A DNA stretch of 64,000 nucleotides from an uncultured Bacteroidota bacterium (GTDB taxonomy: Bacteria; Bacteroidota; Bacteroidia; Bacteroidales; P3), in NCBI GenBank assembly GCA_902777005.1, contig CACYSB010000012.1, forward strand, positions 87,873-151,872, written 5' to 3'. Position numbers and translations under genes: made by a program. Shown here one piece after another: positions 61,510 to 64,000 of the stretch (positions within the stretch are counted from its first letter, which is position 1; every line of letters starts with the position of its first letter). The notes under the pieces are model-generated. The model was not told the DNA's origin. It worked only from the letters and a program-made list of their open reading frames with translations, and ran no database searches.

Positions 61510-62769
61510 ATGACAATTGAATCAATTATTGGAATTGCTGCAGGTCTGATTGCAATAGGAGGAGCTGTGGTATCACTGTACAAGAAACTTAAAAAGCGTT
61601 CTCTGACCGAACTGATGAATCAACTTGTGGACAAGACTTTGTCCAACAAACAACACCATAGGATTTTACGAAAAATGAACAGACAGTTAGGATTCAAGAT
61701 AAAAGAAGAATATATACAAAAGTTCGTGTTGAACGACAGAGGCAAAGAGACGGTTTTTATGGACATTTGTGACAGTAACGACATTGAGCCCAAAGAAGAT
61801 GTTTGCAAAAGGTTTCTGAACGTGGATATGAAAAAGTTCAGGGCAAATTACTACAGCAAAAGAAATAATCCCCGTCTATCCAAAGAGAAAGATTCACCAC
61901 TAGTGGACCCGCCATCTTTTTCACCAACTTTGACCAATAAGGGACAAACTGTCTATATGTCAGAGCAACTGATGAGCAAGTTCCCCGAAACATGCAAGAA
62001 CCTAATCAAAATTCTTGAAAGACATCATGTGAACTACTCGTTCATTAAAGGCACAAAGGATATATGGTGCCGCGATTATATGCCGGTACAAACAGAATCT
62101 GGCAGACTTATTCAATTCAAATACGATCCAAGCTACTTGAAAGGAAAAAAAGAATGGGAGGAATCACGTTCCGATGTGAAAGAAATATGCCGGCTGAACA
62201 ATATTGATGCAATATTTTCGGACATCAATTTAGATGGCGGAAATGTGCTCATCTGCGATGGACGGGCGATAATATCAGACAGGATTTTTACTGAAAATCC
62301 GACTTATGATAAAGACTCTTTGGTAAACGAATTGTCGAGGTTGCTGGAATGTGAGATTATAATTATTCCTGCAGAAAAGGGCGACTATACTGGCCACGCA
62401 GACGGTATGGTTAGATTTGTGAATGGGAGTACCATTCTTGGAAACAGAATGACCGACGAATACAAATATTGGCAGAAAGGTATGCAGAAGGTCTTGGAAA
62501 AATATAAACTCACCTATATTGATGTTCCTTTCCTGACAAATATTAAAGACAACAAACATCCTGAAAGTGCAATTGGGATATATGTGAATTATTTAGAGGT
62601 CAATAATTTGGTTGTATTGCCGATATTTAATAGAGAAGAAGATAAACAGGTCATAGAAATACTCAAAAATGCGTTCCCGAACAAAATAATAGAAACTATC
62701 AATTATAACGATGTTGCCCAAGAAGGAGGTTTGTTGAATTGCACGACTTGGGTGGTTGATGAAAACTAA
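61510..62769 (+). CDS. membrane-anchored agmatine deiminase-like (PAD family) protein
   Basis: A 419-residue protein. Residues 4-24 form a membrane helix (SIIGIAAGLIAIGGAVVSLY); residues 25-140 are a basic, helical region with no recognised family. From about 145 the guanidino-group-modifying enzyme fold appears: DIWCRDYMPVQT (D189), DINLDGGNVLICDG, GDYTGHADGMVRFVN (H296) and GLLNCTTWVV with the catalytic Cys411. These match agmatine deiminase-type active-site residues, but the N-terminal anchor is unusual. AT-rich; it lies beside darTG and shares the repeat family in its leader. Confidence 0.8.
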   Translation: MTIESIIGIAAGLIAIGGAVVSLYKKLKKRSLTELMNQLVDKTLSNKQHHRILRKMNRQLGFKIKEEYIQKFVLNDRGKETVFMDICDSNDIEPKEDVCKRFLNVDMKKFRANYYSKRNNPRLSKEKDSPLVDPPSFSPTLTNKGQTVYMSEQLMSKFPETCKNLIKILERHHVNYSFIKGTKDIWCRDYMPVQTESGRLIQFKYDPSYLKGKKEWEESRSDVKEICRLNNIDAIFSDINLDGGNVLICDGRAIISDRIFTENPTYDKDSLVNELSRLLECEIIIIPAEKGDYTGHADGMVRFVNGSTILGNRMTDEYKYWQKGMQKVLEKYKLTYIDVPFLTNIKDNKHPESAIGIYVNYLEVNNLVVLPIFNREEDKQVIEILKNAFPNKIIETINYNDVAQEGGLLNCTTWVVDEN

Positions 62770-62784
62770 TCAAACAAATTTATT

Positions 62785-63585
62785 ATGAAGAAGATTATTC
62801 TATTTTTTGTTTTTGCGACATTATTGTCTTCCTGTCACAAAAGCAAATCAGATATAGTAGAAGATTATGTTAATGCAAAAAATAGTTATGTTTCAGGGAG
62901 AATAAGCAATTTCTTAACGGAAGACTTTGAATATTACGATGGTACCGACACATTAAACAAATCGGATTGTTTAAAAAATGACACTATAAAATATCTGGAA
63001 GTCAAGTCGAAAATATTAAAGATTCAAGATTTAGACAGCATAGTTAAAACTGAGGAAAAAGTAACTACGATTGTTGACTCTCTTTTAAATGTGACTCCCA
63101 GTATTGTCCTTAAAAGAACATATAGGTTTTCACATGATAAATTGAAGTCAATCTCAGTCGACTCAATCATGAACCTGGAGGAATATTCAAAGAATTATGC
63201 TGAAAAATGGAATCAGTTTTCTTTTTATATTAATGACCAGTACGACATAGAAGATGACGAAGAGTTGATAATTAACATAAAGAAATACCTTGCTGAATAC
63301 AGGAATCTACCTGTATCAACCAAAAAGAAATATAAAACCTATGCTAATCTTCAAGGGACATATGTTGGGGATAACACTTTTTATAGGAAATTAATTTTTA
63401 GAGGCAAAAATACTGTGACAATTATTGATGCAATTTTTGGTCTTCCTTTTTCAACAAGTTATGAGGTGGATGAGAATTACATAAGAATAAGGACTGATAA
63501 GAGCGATCTATTGTTTGAGATAAAAGATGGTAAAACACTTATTGGCGAAGGCTTTGCAACTGGTAAATTCACGAAAATTAATTAG
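62785..63585 (+). CDS. hypothetical lipoprotein
   Basis: A 266-residue protein with a lipoprotein signal (MKKIILFFVFATLLSSC). The mature part is acidic and helical (DIVEDYVNAKNSYVSGRISN) and then beta-rich (NTVTIIDAIFGLPFSTSYEV), ending in an IGEGFATGKFTKIN strand. No family recognised. It starts 15 bp after the deiminase-like gene, so the two are probably co-transcribed. The 189-bp gap after it contains a terminator and no gene. Confidence 0.7.
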   Translation: MKKIILFFVFATLLSSCHKSKSDIVEDYVNAKNSYVSGRISNFLTEDFEYYDGTDTLNKSDCLKNDTIKYLEVKSKILKIQDLDSIVKTEEKVTTIVDSLLNVTPSIVLKRTYRFSHDKLKSISVDSIMNLEEYSKNYAEKWNQFSFYINDQYDIEDDEELIINIKKYLAEYRNLPVSTKKKYKTYANLQGTYVGDNTFYRKLIFRGKNTVTIIDAIFGLPFSTSYEVDENYIRIRTDKSDLLFEIKDGKTLIGEGFATGKFTKIN

Positions 63586-63720
63586 CTTAACTGCGACCAT
63601 ATTATTTTTCTTAAGTATGACATAAATACAACATCAGAGTGTTGTTGGAAGATGGTATATAGAAGATAACGACGAAATAAGGATTATAATCCACATAGAA
63701 CCCACCAAGAAGGCATAAAG

Positions 63721-63749
63721 AAGGGAGCGTCAATTTTGGCGCTCCCTTT
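63721..63749. terminator. bidirectional terminator between the lipoprotein gene and dnaK
   Basis: AAGGGAGCG (63721-63729) pairs with CGCTCCCTT (63740-63748) around a ten-base loop. It lies 26 bp after the dnaK stop on the minus strand. Confidence 0.75.
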
Positions 63750-63774
63750 GCTGTTGGATGAGTAAAGAATATCT

Positions 63775-64000
63775 TTACTTCACTTCCTCGTAGTCGACGT
63801 CGGTGACGTTGTCGTTGGGGTTGCTGCCCTGCTGGCCGGCACCTGCGTTGGGGTTACCGCCCATGTTGTTGGGGTCGAAGCCGGCACCGGGGTTGGCACC
63901 ACCGGCCTGCTGCTGGGCTTTGTACATGTCCTCGCTGGCGGCCTGCCAGGCGGCGTTGATCTTGGCCATGGCGGCGTCGATCTGCTGGACGTTGCGGGCG
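63775..64000 (-). CDS. dnaK: chaperone protein DnaK, C-terminal end only
   Basis: The last 75 codons of the HSP70 chaperone: [20 protein letters not shown], a Gly/Asn/Pro-rich disordered tail and the DnaK terminus [11 protein letters not shown]. The rest of the gene is outside the window on the right. Confidence 0.95.
   Translation of the reverse strand, partial: ARNVQQIDAAMAKINAAWQAASEDMYKAQQQAGGANPGAGFDPNNMGGNPNAGAGQQGSNPNDNVTDVDYEEVK

Overview
The window is 64 kb of a Bacteroidota chromosome, order Bacteroidales; the family is uncertain (Prevotella-like or Muribaculaceae-like, moderately high GC). Evidence for the lineage: promoters of the Bacteroidota sigma-ABfr type (TTTG, 19-21 bp, TAnnTTTG) before many genes; the rpmG-DUF4295 pair; Bacteroidales-type TonB receptor N-terminus; kdsB, hence a Gram-negative envelope; short intergenic palindromes typical of the order. 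No rRNA, tRNA, CRISPR array, integrase or transposase gene was found.

Layout. 1-11.9 kb: housekeeping genes (ileS partial, DUF4295, rpmG, radA, U32 protein, secreted esterase, OM protein, DUF819 permease, L31, glutathione peroxidase, C1 peptidase). 12-16.4 kb: a lipoprotein with a long structured leader, a second C1 peptidase and a B12-type radical SAM protein. 16.4-22.2 kb (minus): TonB receptor, short QueG, THUMP methyltransferase, YihY, nadC. 22.6-28.9 kb (plus): dNTP kinase, kdsB, HU-SPOR membrane protein, trmB, yebC, rsmI, mgtC. 28.9-29.5 kb: two small hypotheticals.

29.56-46.64 kb is a single-strand, nearly gapless, visibly AT-richer defence operon. In transcription order: tandem promoters, a long-hairpin leader RNA with an intrinsic terminator, AIPR protein, cytosine methyltransferase, a protein with both an HSP90/MORC-type ATPase and a histidine-kinase core, a receiver-domain protein, a small protein with a caspase/CHAT-like His-Cys dyad, a 54-aa basic protein, a GIY-YIG protein, a LlaJI-like restriction-modification set (two m5C methyltransferases, McrB-like R1, McrC-like R2), a truncated vsr start, a HAD hydrolase plus RhuM cassette, and full-length vsr. 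A 48-bp perfect repeat of the vsr start shows that the HAD-RhuM cassette was inserted between R2 and vsr. The sensor-receiver-protease module joined to AIPR and Dcm is the best candidate for an undescribed system.

46.7-59.1 kb returns to core-like sequence: DUF6266, htpG (with an in-frame palindromic insertion), a TIGR04076 protein, a 2,512-residue cyclic beta-1,2-glucan synthase-like protein and sstT. 59.1-63.6 kb is a second, very AT-rich accessory patch: a DarTG toxin-antitoxin pair lying between two copies of a 63-bp promoter-leader repeat, then a membrane-anchored agmatine-deiminase-like protein with a structured leader, and a lipoprotein. dnaK (partial) ends the window.

Two dispersed repeat families stand out: a palindromic element of about 110-130 bp in three divergent promoter regions (7.8, 22.4, 57.7 kb), and a structured leader/ncRNA with a compensatory base-pair change between copies (13.2, 61.3 kb; divergent copy at 59.2 kb).
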